From: Orychophragmus violaceus
Taxonomy: Eukaryota; Streptophyta; Magnoliopsida; Brassicales; Brassicaceae
Direction: 5' to 3'
DNA length: 64,000 nt
NCBI GenBank assembly: GCA_030180135.1
Contig: CM058238.1
Coordinates: 45,163,765 to 45,227,764 of the forward strand
Shown: positions 20,901 to 33,853 of the stretch, piece after piece
How the letters are laid out: each line of letters begins with the position of its first letter
How positions within the stretch are numbered: position 1 is the first letter of the stretch
The notes under the pieces: generated by a model
Databases searched by the model: none
Told to the model about the DNA's origin: nothing
The model's input: the letters and a program-made list of their open reading frames with translations, nothing else
Made by a program: the position numbers and the translations under genes

Positions 20901-23900
20901 TATTTTGGTTAAAATGTTTTATTTAGGATTCTCATAGGAACTTTTCGAAGATCAAAGTTTCTTTCTAGTCTCTTAGAAGGGTTACTTAGGGGTGTTACAA
21001 ACGAACATAAACTTGTATAAAATGCTTCTAATTCTACCTTTAGGAGCATACAAAAACTTACTTATTGTTGTCTTACTTCACCGAAATTCACCAATCCATG
21101 ACATATATGTTTCAAGAAGTTTTGGTTAAAAAGTTTTATTTAGGATCTCATAGGACCTTTTAGAAGATCAAAGTTTCTTTCTAGTCTTTTAGAGAGGTTA
21201 CTTAGTGGTGTTACAAACGAACAAAAACATTACAACATGCTTCTCATTCTACCTTTAGGAGCATACAAAAACTTATTTATAGTTGTCTTACATCACCTAA
21301 ATTCTCCAATCCATGACACATATGTTTCAAGAAATTTAGTTTAAAAAGTTTTGTTAAGGATTCTCATAGGACATTTTAGAAGATCAAAGTGTCTTTCTAG
21401 TCATTTAGAAGGGTTACTTAGGTGTGTTACAAACGAACATAAACTTGTATAAAATGCTTCTATTCTACCTTTAGGAGCATACAAAAACTTACTTATAGTT
21501 GTCCTACCTCACCTAAATTCTCCAATCCATGACATATATGTTTCAAGATATTTTGGTTAAAATGTTTTATTTAGGATTCTCATAGGAACTTTTCGAAGAT
21601 CAAAGTTTCTTTCTAGTCTCTTAGAAGGGTTACTTAGGGGTGTTACAAACGAACATAAACTTGTATAAAATGATTCTAATTCTACCTTTAGGAGCATACA
21701 AAAACTTACTTATTGTTGTCTTACTTCACCGAAATTCACCAATCCATGACATATATGTTTCAAGAAGTTTTGGTTAAAAAGTTTTATTTAGGATCTCATA
21801 GGACCTTTTAGAAGATCAAAGTTTCTTTCTAGTCTTTTAGAGAGGTTACTTAGTGGCGTTACAAACGAACAAAAACATTACAACATGCTTCTCATTCTAC
21901 CTTTAGGAGCATACAAAAACTTATTTATAGTTGTCTTACATCACCTAAATTCTCCAATCCATGACACATATGTTTCAAGAAATTTAGTTTAAAAAGTTTT
22001 GTTAAGGATTCTCATAGGACATTTTAGAAGATCAAAGTGTCTTTCTAGTCATTTAGAAGGGTTACTTAGGTGTGTTACAAACGAACATAAACTTGTATAA
22101 AATGCTTCTCATTCTACCTTTAGGAGCATACAAAAACTTACTTATAGTTGTCCTACCTCACCTAAATTCTCCAATCCATGACATATATGTTTCAAGATAT
22201 TTTGGTTAAAATGTTTTATTTAGGATTCTCATAGGAACTTTTCGAAGATCAAAGTTTCTTTCTAGTCTCTTAGAAGGGTTACTTAGGGGTGTTACAAACG
22301 AACATAAACTTGTATAAAATGCTTCTAATTCTACCTTTAGGAGCATACAAAAACTTACTTATAGTTGTCCTACCTCACCTAAATTCTCCAATCCATGACA
22401 TATATGTTTCAAGATATTTTGGTTAAAATGTTTTATTTAGGATTCTCATAGGAACTTTTCGAAGATCAAAGTTTCTTTCTAGTCTCTTAGAAGGGTTACT
22501 TAGGGGTGTTACAAACGAACATAAACTTGTATAAAATGCTTCTAATTCTACCTTTAGGAGCATACAAAAACTTACTTATTGTTGTCTTACTTCACCGAAA
22601 TTCACCAATCCATGACATATATGTTTCAAGAAGTTTTGGTTAAAAAGTTTTATTTAGGATCTCATAGGACCTTTTAGAAGATCAAAGTTTCTTTCTAGTC
22701 TTTTAGAGAGGTTACTTAGTGGTGTTACGAACGAACAAAAACATTACAACATGCTTCTCATTCTACCTTTAGGAGCATACAAAAACTTATTTATAGTTGT
22801 CTTACATCACCTAAATTCTCCAATCCATGACACATATGTTTCAAGAAATTTAGTTTAAAAAGTTTTGTTAAGGATTCTCATAGGACATTTTAGAAGATCA
22901 AAGTGTCTTTCTAGTCATTTAGAAGGGTTACTTAGGTGTGTTACAAACGAACATAAACTTGTATAAAATGCTTCTCATTCTACCTTTAGGAGCATACAAA
23001 AACTTACTTATAGTTGTCCTACCTCACCTAAATTCTCCAATCCATGACATATATGTTTCAAGATATTTTGGTTAAAATGTTTTATTTAGGATTCTCATAG
23101 GAACTTTTCGAAGATCAAAGTTTCTTTCTAGTCTCTTAGAAGGGTTACTTAGGGGTGTTACAAACGAACATAAACTTGTATAAAATGCTTCTAATTCTAC
23201 CTTTAGGAGCATACAAAAACTTACTTATAGTTGTCCTACCTCACCTAAATTCTCCAATCCATGACATATATGTTTCAAGATATTTTGGTTAAAATGTTTT
23301 ATTTAGGATTCTCATAGGAACTTTTCGAAGATCAAAGTTTCTTTCTAGTCTCTTAGAAGGGTTACTTAGGGGTGTTACAAACGAACATAAACTTGTATAA
23401 AATGCTTCTAATTCTACCTTTAGGAGCATACAAAAACTTACTTATTGTTGTCTTACTTCACCGAAATTCACCAATCCATGACATATATGTTTCAAGAAGT
23501 TTTGGTTAAAAAGTTTTATTTAGGATCTCATAGGACCTTTTAGAAGATCAAAGTTTCTTTCTAGTCTTTTAGAGAGGTTACTTAGTGGTGTTACAAACGA
23601 ACAAAAACATTACAACATGCTTCTCATTCTACCTTTAGGAGCATACAAAAACTTATTTATAGTTGTCTTACATCACCTAAATTCTCCAATCCATGACACA
23701 TATGTTTCAAGAAATTTAGTTTAAAAAGTTTTGTTAAGGATTCTCATAGGACATTTTAGAAGATCAAAGTGTCTTTCTAGTCATTTAGAAGGGTTACTTA
23801 GGTGTGTTACAAACGAACATAAACTTGTATAAAATGCTTCTCATTCTACCTTTAGGAGCATACAAAAACTTACTTATAGTTGTCCTACCTCACCTAAATT

Positions 23901-26900
23901 CTCCAATCCATGACATATATGTTTCAAGATATTTTGGTTAAAATGTTTTATTTAGGATTCTCATAGGAACTTTTCGAAGATCAAAGTTTCTTTCTAGTCT
24001 CTTAGAAGGGTTACTTAGGGGTGTTACAAACGAACATAAACTTGTATAAAATGATTCTAATTCTACCTTTAGGAGCATACAAAAACTTACTTATTGTTGT
24101 CTTACTTCACCGAAATTCACCAATCCATGACATATATGTTTCAAGAAGTTTTGGTTAAAAAGTTTTATTTAGGATCTCATAGGACCTTTTAGAAGATCAA
24201 AGTTTCTTTCTAGTCTTTTAGAGAGGTTACTTAGTGGCGTTACGAACGAACAAAAACATTACAACATGCTTCTCATTCTACCTTTAGGAGCATACAAAAA
24301 CTTATTTATAGTTGTCTTACATCACCTAAATTCTCCAATCCATGACACATATGTTTCAAGAAATTTAGTTTAAAAAGTTTTGTTAAGGATTCTCATAGGA
24401 CATTTTAGAAGATCAAAGTGTCTTTCTAGTCATTTAGAAGGGTTACTTAGGTGTGTTACAAACGAACATAAACTTGTATAAAATGCTTCTCATTCTACCT
24501 TTAGGAGCATACAAAAACTTACTTATAGTTGTCCTACCTCACCTAAATTCTCCAATCCATGACATATATGTTTCAAGATATTTTGGTTAAAATGTTTTAT
24601 TTAGGATTCTCATAGGAACTTTTCGAAGATCAAAGTTTCTTTCTAGTCTCTTAGAAGGGTTACTTAGGGGTGTTACAAACGAACATAAACTTGTATAAAA
24701 TGCTTCTAATTCTACCTTTAGGAGCATACAAAAACTTACTTATAGTTGTCCTACCTCACCTAAATTCTCCAATCCATGACATATATGTTTCAAGATATTT
24801 TGGTTAAAATGTTTTATTTAGGATTCTCATAGGAACTTTTCGAAGATCAAAGTTTCTTTCTAGTCTCTTAGAAGGGTTACTTAGGGGTGTTACAAACGAA
24901 CATAAACTTGTATAAAATGCTTCTAATTCTACCTTTAGGAGCATACAAAAACTTACTTATTGTTGTCTTACTTCACCGAAATTCACCAATCCATGACATA
25001 TATGTTTCAAGAAGTTTTGGTTAAAAAGTTTTATTTAGGATCTCATAGGACCTTTTAGAAGATCAAAGTTTCTTTCTAGTCTTTTAGAGAGGTTACTTAG
25101 TGGCGTTACGAACGAACAAAAACATTACAACATGCTTCTCATTCTACCTTTAGGAGCATACAAAAACTTATTTATAGTTGTCTTACATCACCTAAATTCT
25201 CCAATCCATGACACATATGTTTCAAGAAATTTAGTTTAAAAAGTTTTGTTAAGGATTCTCATAGGACATTTTAGAAGATCAAAGTGTCTTTCTAGTCATT
25301 TAGAAGGGTTACTTAGGTGTGTTACAAACGAACATAAACTTGTATAAAATGCTTCTCATTCTACCTTTAGGAGCATACAAAAACTTACTTATAGTTGTCC
25401 TACCTCACCTAAATTCTCCAATCCATGACATATATGTTTCAAGATATTTTGGTTAAAATGTTTTATTTAGGATTCTCATAGGAACTTTTCGAAGATCAAA
25501 GTTTCTTTCTAGTCTCTTAGAAGGGTTACTTAGGGGTGTTACAAACGAACATAAACTTGTATAAAATGCTTCTAATTCTACCTTTAGGAGCATACAAAAA
25601 CTTACTTATAGTTGTCCTACCTCACCTAAATTCTCCAATCCATGATATATATGTTTCAAGATATTTTGGTTAAAATGTTTTATTTAGGATTCTCATAGGA
25701 ACTTTTCGAAGATCAAAGTTTCTTCCTAGTCTCTTAGAAGGGTTACTTAGGGGTGTTACAAACGAACATAAACTTGTATAAAATGCTTCTAATTCTACCT
25801 TTAGGAGCATACAAAAACTTACTTATTGTTGTCTTACTTCACCGAAATTCACCAATCCATGACATATATGTTTCAAGAAGTTTTGGTTAAAAAGTTTTAT
25901 TTAGGATCTCATAGGACCTTTTAGAAGATCAAAGTTTCTTTCTAGTCTTTTAGAGAGGTTACTTAGTGGCGTTACGAACGAACAAAAACATTACAACATG
26001 CTTCTCATTCTACCTTTAGGAGCATACAAAAACTTATTTATAGTTGTCTTACATCACCTAAATTCTCCAATCCATGACACATATGTTTCAAGAAATTTAG
26101 TTTAAAAAGTTTTGTTAAGGATTCTCATAGGACATTTTAGAAGATCAAAGTGTCTTTCTAGTCATTTAGAAGGGTTACTTAGGTGTGTTACAAACGAACA
26201 TAAACTTGTATAAAATGCTTCATATTCAACCTTTAGGAGCATACAAAAACTTACTTATAGTTGTCCTACCTCACCTAAATTCTCCAATCCATGACATATA
26301 TGTTTCAAGATATTTTGGTTAAAATGTTTTATTTAGGATTCTCATAGGAACTTTTCGAAGATCAAAGTTTCTTTCTAGTCTCTTAGAAGGGTTACTTAGG
26401 GGTGTTACAAACGAACATAAACTTGTATAAAATGATTCTAATTCTACCTTTAGGAGCATACAAAAACTTACTTATTGTTGTCTTACTTCACCGAAATTCA
26501 CCAATCCATGACATATATGTTTCAAGAAGTTTTGGTTAAAAAGTTTTATTTAGGATCTCATAGGACCTTTTAGAAGATCAAAGTTTCTTTCTAGTCTTTT
26601 AGAGAGGTTACTTAGTGGCGTTACGAACGAACAAAAACATTACAACATGCTTCTCATTCTACCTTTAGGAGCATACAAAAACTTATTTATAGTTGTCTTA
26701 CATCACCTAAATTCTCCAATCCATGACACATATGTTTCAAGAAATTTAGTTTAAAAAGTTTTGTTAAGGATTCTCATAGGACATTTTAGAAGATCAAAGT
26801 GTCTTTCTAGTCATTTAGAAGGGTTACTTAGGTGTGTTACAAACGAACATAAACTTGTATAAAATGCTTCTCATTCTACCTTTAGGAGCATACAAAAACT

Positions 26901-29900
26901 TACTTATAGTTGTCCTACCTCACCTAAATTCTCCAATCCATGACATATATGTTTCAAGATATTTTGGTTAAAATGTTTTATTTAGGATTCTCATAGGAAC
27001 TTTTCGAAGATCAAAGTTTCTTTCTAGTCTCTTAGAAGGGTTACTTAGGGGTGTTACAAACGAACATAAACTTGTATAAAATGCTTCTAATTCTACCTTT
27101 AGGAGCATACAAAAACTTACTTATAGTTGTCCTACCTCACCTAAATTCTCCAATCCATGACATATATGTTTCAAGATATTTTGGTTAAAATGTTTTATTT
27201 AGGATTCTCATAGGAACTTTTCGAAGATCAAAGTTTCTTTCTAGTCTCTTAGAAGGGTTACTTAGGGGTGTTACAAACGAACATAAACTTGTATAAAATG
27301 CTTCTAATTCTACCTTTAGGAGCATACAAAAACTTACTTATTGTTGTCTTACTTCACCGAAATTCACCAATCCATGACATATATGTTTCAAGAAGTTTTG
27401 GTTAAAAAGTTTTATTTAGGATCTCATAGGACCTTTTAGAAGATCAAAGTTTCTTTCTAGTCTTTTAGAGAGGTTACTTAGTGGTGTTACGAACGAACAA
27501 AAACATTACAACATGCTACTCATTCTACCTTTAGGAGCATACAAAAACTTATTTATAGTTGTCTTACATCACCTAAATTCTCCAATCCATGACACATATG
27601 TTTCAAGAAATTTAGTTTAAAAAGTTTTGTTAAGGATTCTCATAGGACATTTTAGAAGATCAAAGTGTCTTTCTAGTCATTTAGAAGGGTTACTTAGGTA
27701 TGTTACAAACGAACATAAACTTGTATAAAATGCTTCTCATTCTACCTTTAGGAGCATACAAAAACTTACTTATAGTTGTCCTACCTCACCTAAATTCTCC
27801 AATCCATGACATATATGTTTCAAGATATTTTGGTTAAAATGTTTTATTTAGGATTCTCATAGGAACTTTTCGAAGATCAAAGTTTCTTTCTAGTCTCTTA
27901 GAAGGGTTACTTAGGGGTGTTACAAACGAACATAAACTTGTATAAAATGCTTTTAATTCTACCTTTAGGAGCATACAAAAACTTACTTATAGTTGTCCTA
28001 CCTCACCTAAATTCTCCAATCCATGACATATATGTTTCAAGATATTTTGGTTAAAATGTTTTATTTAGGATTCTCATAGGAACTTTTCGAAGATCAAAGT
28101 TTCTTCCTAGTCTCTTAGAAGGGTTACTTAGGGGTGTTACAAACGAACATAAACTTGTATAAAATGCTTCTAATTCTACCTTTAGAAGCATACAAAAACT
28201 TACTTATTGTTGGCTTACTTCACCGAAATTCACCAATCCATGACATATATGTTTCAAGAAGTTTTGGTTAAAAAGTTTTATTTAGGATCTCATAGGACCT
28301 TTTAGAAAATCAAAGTTTCTTTCTAGTCTTTTAGGGAGGTTACTTAGTGGTGTTACAAACGAACAAAAACATCACAACATGCTTCTCATTCTACCTTTAG
28401 GAGCATACAAAAACTTATTTATAGTTGTCTTACATCACCTAAATTCTCAAATCCATGACACATATGTATCAAGAAATTTAGTTTAAAAAGTTTTGTTAAG
28501 GATTCTCATTGGACATTTTAGAAGATCAAAGTGTCTTTCTAGTCATTTAGAAGGGTTACTTAGGTATGTTACAAACGAACATAAACTTGTATAAAATGCT
28601 TCTCATTCTACCTTTAGGAGCATACAAAAATTTACTTATAGTTTTCCTACCTCACCTAAATTCTCCAATCCATGACATATATGTTTCAAGATATTTTGGT
28701 TAAAATGTTTTATTTAGGATTCTCATAGGAACTTTTCGAAGATCAAAGTTTCTTTCTAGTCTCTTAGAAGGGTTACTTAGGGGTGTTACAAACGAACATA
28801 AACTTGTATAAAATGCTTCTAATTCTACCTTTAGGAGCATACAAAAACTTACTTATAGTTGTCCTACCTCACCTAAATTCTCCAATCCATGATATATATG
28901 TTTCAAGATATTTTGGTTAAAATGTTTTATTTAGGATTCTCATAGGAACTTTTCGAAGATCAAAGTTTCTTCCTAGTCTCTTAGAAGGGTTACTTAGGGG
29001 TGTTACAAACGAACATAAACTTGTATAAAATGCTTCTAATTCTACCTTTAGAAGCATACAAAAACTTACTTATTGTTGTCTTACTTCACCGAAATTCACC
29101 AATCCATGACATATATGTTTCAAGAAGTTTTGGTTAAAAAGTTTTATTTTGGATCTCATAGGACCTTTTAGAAGATCAAAGTTTCTTTCTAGTCTTTTAG
29201 AGAGGTTACTTAGTGGTGTTACAAACGAACAAAAATATTACAACATGCTTCTCATTCTACCTTTAGGAGCATACAAAAACTTATTTATAGTTGTCTTACA
29301 TCACCTAAATTCTCCAATCCATGACACATATGTATCAAGAAATTTAGTTTAAAAAGTTTTGTTAAGGATTCTCATAGGACATTTTAGAAGATCAAAGTGT
29401 CTTTCTAGTCATTTAGAAGGATTACTTAGGTGTGTTACAAACGAACATAAACTTGTATAAAATGCTTCATATTCAACCTTTAGGAGCATACAAAAACTTA
29501 CTTATAGTTGTCCTACCTCACCTAAATTCTCCAATCCATGACATATATGTTTCAAGATATTTTGGTTAAAATGTTTTATTTAGGATTCTCATAGGAACTT
29601 TTCGAAGATCAAAGTTTCTTTCTAGTCTCTTAGAAGGGTTACTTAGGGTTGTTACAAACGAACATAAACTTGTATAAAATGCTTCTAATTCTACCTTTAG
29701 AAGCATACAAAAACTTACTTATTGTTGTCTTACTTCACCGAAATTCACCAATCCATGACATATATGTTTCAAGAAGTTTTGGTTAAAAAGTTTTATTTAG
29801 GATCTCATAGGACCTTTTAGAAAATCAAAGTTTCTTTCTAGTCTTTTAGGGAGGTTACTTAGTGGTGTTACAAACGAACAAAAACATCACAACATGCTTC

Positions 29901-32900
29901 TCATTCTACCTTTAGGAGCATACAAAAACTTATTTATAGTTGTCTTACATCACCTAAATTCTCCAATCCATGACACATATGTTTCAAGAAATTTAGTTTA
30001 AAAAGATTTGTTAAGGATTCTCATAGGACATTTTAGAAGATCAAAGTGTCTTTCTAGTCATTTAGAAGGGTTACTTAGGTGTGTTACAAACGAACATAAA
30101 CTTGTATAAAATGCTTCATATTCAACCTTTAGGAGCATACAAAAACTTACTTATAGTTGTCCTACCTCACCTAAATTCTCCAATCCATGACATATATGTT
30201 TCAAGATATTTTGGTTAAAATGTTTTATTTAGGATTCTCATAGGAACTTTTCGAAGATCAAAGTTTCTTCCTAGTCTCTTAGAAGGGTTACTTAGGGGTG
30301 TTACAAACGAACATAAACTTGTATAAAATGATTCTAATTCTATCTTTAGGAGCATACAAAAACTTACTTATAGTTGTCCTACCTCACCTAAATTCTCCAA
30401 TCCATGATATATATGTTTCAAGATATTTTGGTTAAAATGTTTTATTTAGGATTCTCATAGGAACTTTTCGAAGATCAAAGTTTCTTCCTAGTCTCTTAGA
30501 AGGGTTACTTAGGGGTGTTACAAACGAACATAAACTTGTATAAAATGCTTCTAATTCTACCTTTAGGAGCATACAAAAACTTACTTATTGTTGTCTTACT
30601 TCACCGAAATTCACCAATCCATGACATATATGTTTCAAGAAGTTTTGGTTAAAAAGTTTTATTTAGGATCTCATAGGACCTTTTAGAAGATCAAAGTTTC
30701 TTTCTAGTCTTTTAGAGAGGTTACTTAGTGGTGTTACGAACGAACAAAAACATTACAACATGCTACTCATTCTACGTTTAGGAGCATACAAAAACTTATT
30801 TATAGTTGTCTTACATCACCTAAATTCTCCAATCCATGACACATATGTTTCAAGAAATTTAGTTTTAAAAGTTTTGTTAAGGATTCTCATAGGACATTTT
30901 AGAAGATCAAAGTGTCTTTCTAGTCATTTAGAAGGGTTACTTAGGTATGTTACAAACGAACATAAACTTGTATAAAATGCTTCTCATTCTACCTTTAGGA
31001 GCATACAAAAACTTACTTATAGTTGTCCTACCTCACCTAAATTCTCCAATCCATGACATATATGTTTCAAGATATTTTGGTTAAAATGTTTTATTTAGGA
31101 TTCTCATAGGAACTTTTCGAAGATCAAAGTTTCTTTCTAGTCTCTTAGAAGGGTTACTTAGGGGTGTTACAAACGAACATAAACTTGTATAAAATGCTTC
31201 TAATTCTACCTTTAGGAGCATACAAAAACTTACTTATAGTTGTCCTACCTCACCTAAATTCTCCAATCCATGATATATATGTTTCAAGATATTTTGGTTA
31301 AAATGTTTTATTTAGGATTCTCATAGGAACTTTTCGAAGATCAAAGTTTCTTCCTAGTCTCTTAGAAGGGTTACTTAGGGGTGTTACAAACGAACATAAA
31401 CTTGTATAAAATGCTTCTAATTCTACCTTTAGAAGCATACAAAAAACTTACTTATTGTTGTCTTACTTCACCGAAATTCACCAATCCATGACATATATGT
31501 TTCAAGAAGTTTTGGTTAAAAAGTTTTATTTAGGATCTCATAGGACCTTTTAGAAAATCAAAGTTTCTTTCTAGTCTTTTAGGGAGGTTACTTAGTGGTG
31601 TTACAAACGAACAAAAACATCACAACATGCTTCTAATTCTACCTTTAGGAGCATACAAAAACTTATTTATAGTTGTCTTACATCACCTAAATTCTCCAAT
31701 CCATGACACATATGTTTCAAGAAATTTAGTTTAAAAAGATTTGTTAAGGATTCTCATAGGACATTTTAGAAGATCAAAGTGTCTTTCTAGTCATTTAGAA
31801 GGGTTACTTAGGTGTGTTACAAACGAACATAAACTTGTATAAAATGCTTCATATTCAACCTTTAGGAGCATACAAAAACTTACTTATAGTTGTCCTACCT
31901 CACCTAAATTCTCCAATCCATGACATATATGTTTCAAGATATTTTGGTTAAAATGTTTTATTTAGGATTCTCATAGGAACTTTTCGAAGATCAAAGTTTC
32001 TTCCTAGTCTCTTAGAAGGGTTACTTAGGGTGTTACAAACGAACATAAACTTGTATAAAATGATTCTAATTCTATCTTTAGGAGCATACAAAAACTTACT
32101 TATAGTTGTCCTACCTCACCTAAATTCTCCAATCCATGATATATATGTTTCAAGATATTTTGGTTAAAATGTTTTATTTAGGATTCTCATAGGAACTTTT
32201 CGAAGATCAAAGTTTCTTCCTAGTCTCTTAGAAGGGTTACTTAGGGGTGTTACAAACGAACATAAACTTGTATAAAATGCTTCTAATTCTACCTTTAGAA
32301 GCATACAAAAACTTACTTATTGTTGTCTTACTTCACCGAAATTCACCAATCCATGACATATATGTTTCAAGAAGTTTTGGTTAAAAAGTTTTATTTAGGA
32401 TCTCATAGGACCTTTTAGAAAATCAAAGTTTCTTTCTAGTCTTTTAGGGAGGTTACTTAGTGGTGTTACAAACGAACAAAAACATCACAACATGCTTCTC
32501 ATTCTACCTTTAGGAGCATACAAAAACTTATTTATAGTTGTCTTACATCACCTAAATTCTCAAATCCATGACACATATGTATCAAGAAATTTAGTTTAAA
32601 AAGTTTTGTTAAGGATTCTCATAGGACATTTTAGAAGATCAAAGTGTCTTTCTAGTTATTTAGAAGGGTTACTTAGGTATGTTACAAACGAACATAAACT
32701 TGTATAAAATGCTTCTCATTCTACCTTTAGGAGCATACAAAAACTTACTTATAGTTGTCCTACCTCACCTAAATTCTCCAATCCATGACATATATGTTTC
32801 AAGATATTTTGGTTAAAATGTTTTATTTAGGATTCTCATAGGAACTTTTCGAAGATCAAAGTTTCTTTCTAGTCTCTTAGAAGGGTTACTTAGGGGTGTT

Positions 32901-33004
32901 ACAAACGAACATAAACTTGTATAAAATGCTTCTAATTCTACCTTTAGGAGCATACAAAAACTTACTTATAGTTGTCCTACCTCACCTAAATTCTCCAATC
33001 CATG
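17951..33004 (+). repeat. satellite array with A-B-C and A-B-C-C higher-order units
   Basis: Monomers are 215-217 bp and mostly nearly identical within a type. Type A starts were located at 18301, 19381, 20038, 21112, 21760, 22626, 23492, 24141, 25007, 25873, 26522, 27389, 28254, 29120, 29769, 30635, 31502 and 32367. Steps of ~649 are A-B-C and of ~866 are A-B-C-C. A chimeric monomer with an A start and C end lies near 20680. Small deletions occur at 18885, 18931 and 19018, and a 6-base duplication (cttact) near 19340. Short open frames in it (29149-29352, 30760-30975) are products of the repeat, not genes. Confidence 0.92.
21112..28253 (+). repeat. 11-monomer higher-order repeat, three copies of ~2381 bp
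   Basis: The order A-B-C, A-B-C-C, A-B-C-C repeats with starts at 21112, 23492, 25873 and the next boundary at 28254. Steps are 2380, 2381 and 2381 bases; the one-base shortfall matches a single missing c near 21460. This is a higher-order array, meaning that blocks rather than single monomers were copied. Confidence 0.8.
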
Positions 33005-33303
33005 TGATACGATCTTAATGGAGAAGATCCTTGTCCTTTGATGCACTTTGTGAGTCTGGTTGTTTGATGGATGAAGAACAGAATGGATGGACTGATTGTA
33101 TGATTTCGAAACAGGGAAATGAAGGAAACTTCCTGAAGTTTGCGGAATGACTTCAAGACTTTCAAACTCGGTTCTTCTAGGAGATAAACACCAAAAGAAG
33201 AATCCAAGACGAATGGATATTACACACCATTCAGATCAAACACTTTCAGAAGTTTTAGAATAAAAAGAAGTTTGATAAAGTTCAGAAATGAATACAAAGT
33301 GTT

Positions 33304-33311
33304 TTAAATAG
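33304..33311 (-). promoter_or_regulatory. possible LTR TATA box (gypsy)
   Basis: tatttaaa on the minus strand, ~300 bases from the LTR 3' end, in the only AT-rich TATA-like context noticed there. The 5' LTR copy of this site has been deleted. Confidence 0.4.
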
Positions 33312-33474
33312 AAAACAGCAACAATGCTGCATGAACAGCAATAAATTCACCTAGGAAATAACACAAGACTTAATAAACACTTAGAATTCGAAATCCTCAT
33401 AATAGAATGAGTTATGGGCCTTATGGATCAGTAATGGGCAAGGAAAATAGCATGTGGGCTTGCCTCATTAAAAA

Positions 33475-33514
33475 CCTCTCTTGGAAAACCCATTGGGACA
33501 AAACCAAGAGGAGG
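33475..33514 (-). other. conserved 3' hairpin, gypsy version
   Basis: On the minus strand CCTCCTCTTGG (33514-33504) faces CCAAGAGAGG (33484-33475). Seven pairs next to the loop are perfect, followed by one C-A mismatch, a U-G pair and a C-G pair. The loop is TTTTGTCCCAATGGGTTTT. Flanks are TACTCTTTTTCCC before and TTTTTAATGAGG after. It begins ~40 nt after the pol stop, as in copia, but here lies inside the LTR. Confidence 0.75.
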
Positions 33515-33840
33515 GAAAAAGAGTACAAGTCCACACACCTCCATTACTGATAACTTAAGTGGCTTGAATCACAACCAAAGTGGCTGGATTAGCACACTCA
33601 AGTTGGCCCTGGACGTGGTGTAGAAGTGTGTTGAAGGCTTGCTTGAATTGCTTTGCCTTAGCTCTGGTCATTGGCCCAATTGGTATGTGCAAAGCTTCTG
33701 ATCCATGTTCTTCATTCTCCTCAGGTTCAAGCTGCTCCTTAGCTCCATTCTCCTCAGCTACAAGCTTATCCTTAGCTCCATTCTCCTCTGGTTCAAGCTG
33801 CTCAATGTCTTCAGGTTCCAAGCTACCCATGATCACATCA

Positions 33841-33853
33841 TTCCCTCCCTCTT
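33841..33853 (-). other. polypurine tract, gypsy
   Basis: AAGAGGGAGGGAA on the minus strand directly before the 3' LTR start TGATGTG. It lies within the coding frame. Confidence 0.75.

Larger units (their letters stand above)
33005..33840 (-). repeat. 3' LTR of the gypsy element (836 bp)
   Basis: On the minus strand it starts TGATGTGATCATGGG directly after the polypurine tract and ends CGTATCA before the TSD. The first ~286 bases encode the last ~95 codons of pol. The conserved hairpin follows the stop, then a TATA-like ctatttaaaa at 33301-33311. The first 170 bases match the 5' LTR remnant (43642-43811) without a visible difference. Confidence 0.9.

Noticed and set aside
29149..29352. 67-codon open frames (MDLIGPFRR... 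and MDLLGPFRR...) repeated at 29149, 44074, 44940, 48403, 49269, 52531 and 53397
   Set aside because: They lie wholly within satellite monomers, exist only because one base change creates a start, and follow the repeat period. No family motif.
17154..33004. Arabidopsis-type 178-180 bp centromere satellite
   Set aside because: Monomer length is 215-217 bp and the sequence does not resemble the Arabidopsis repeat as I know it; species therefore left open.
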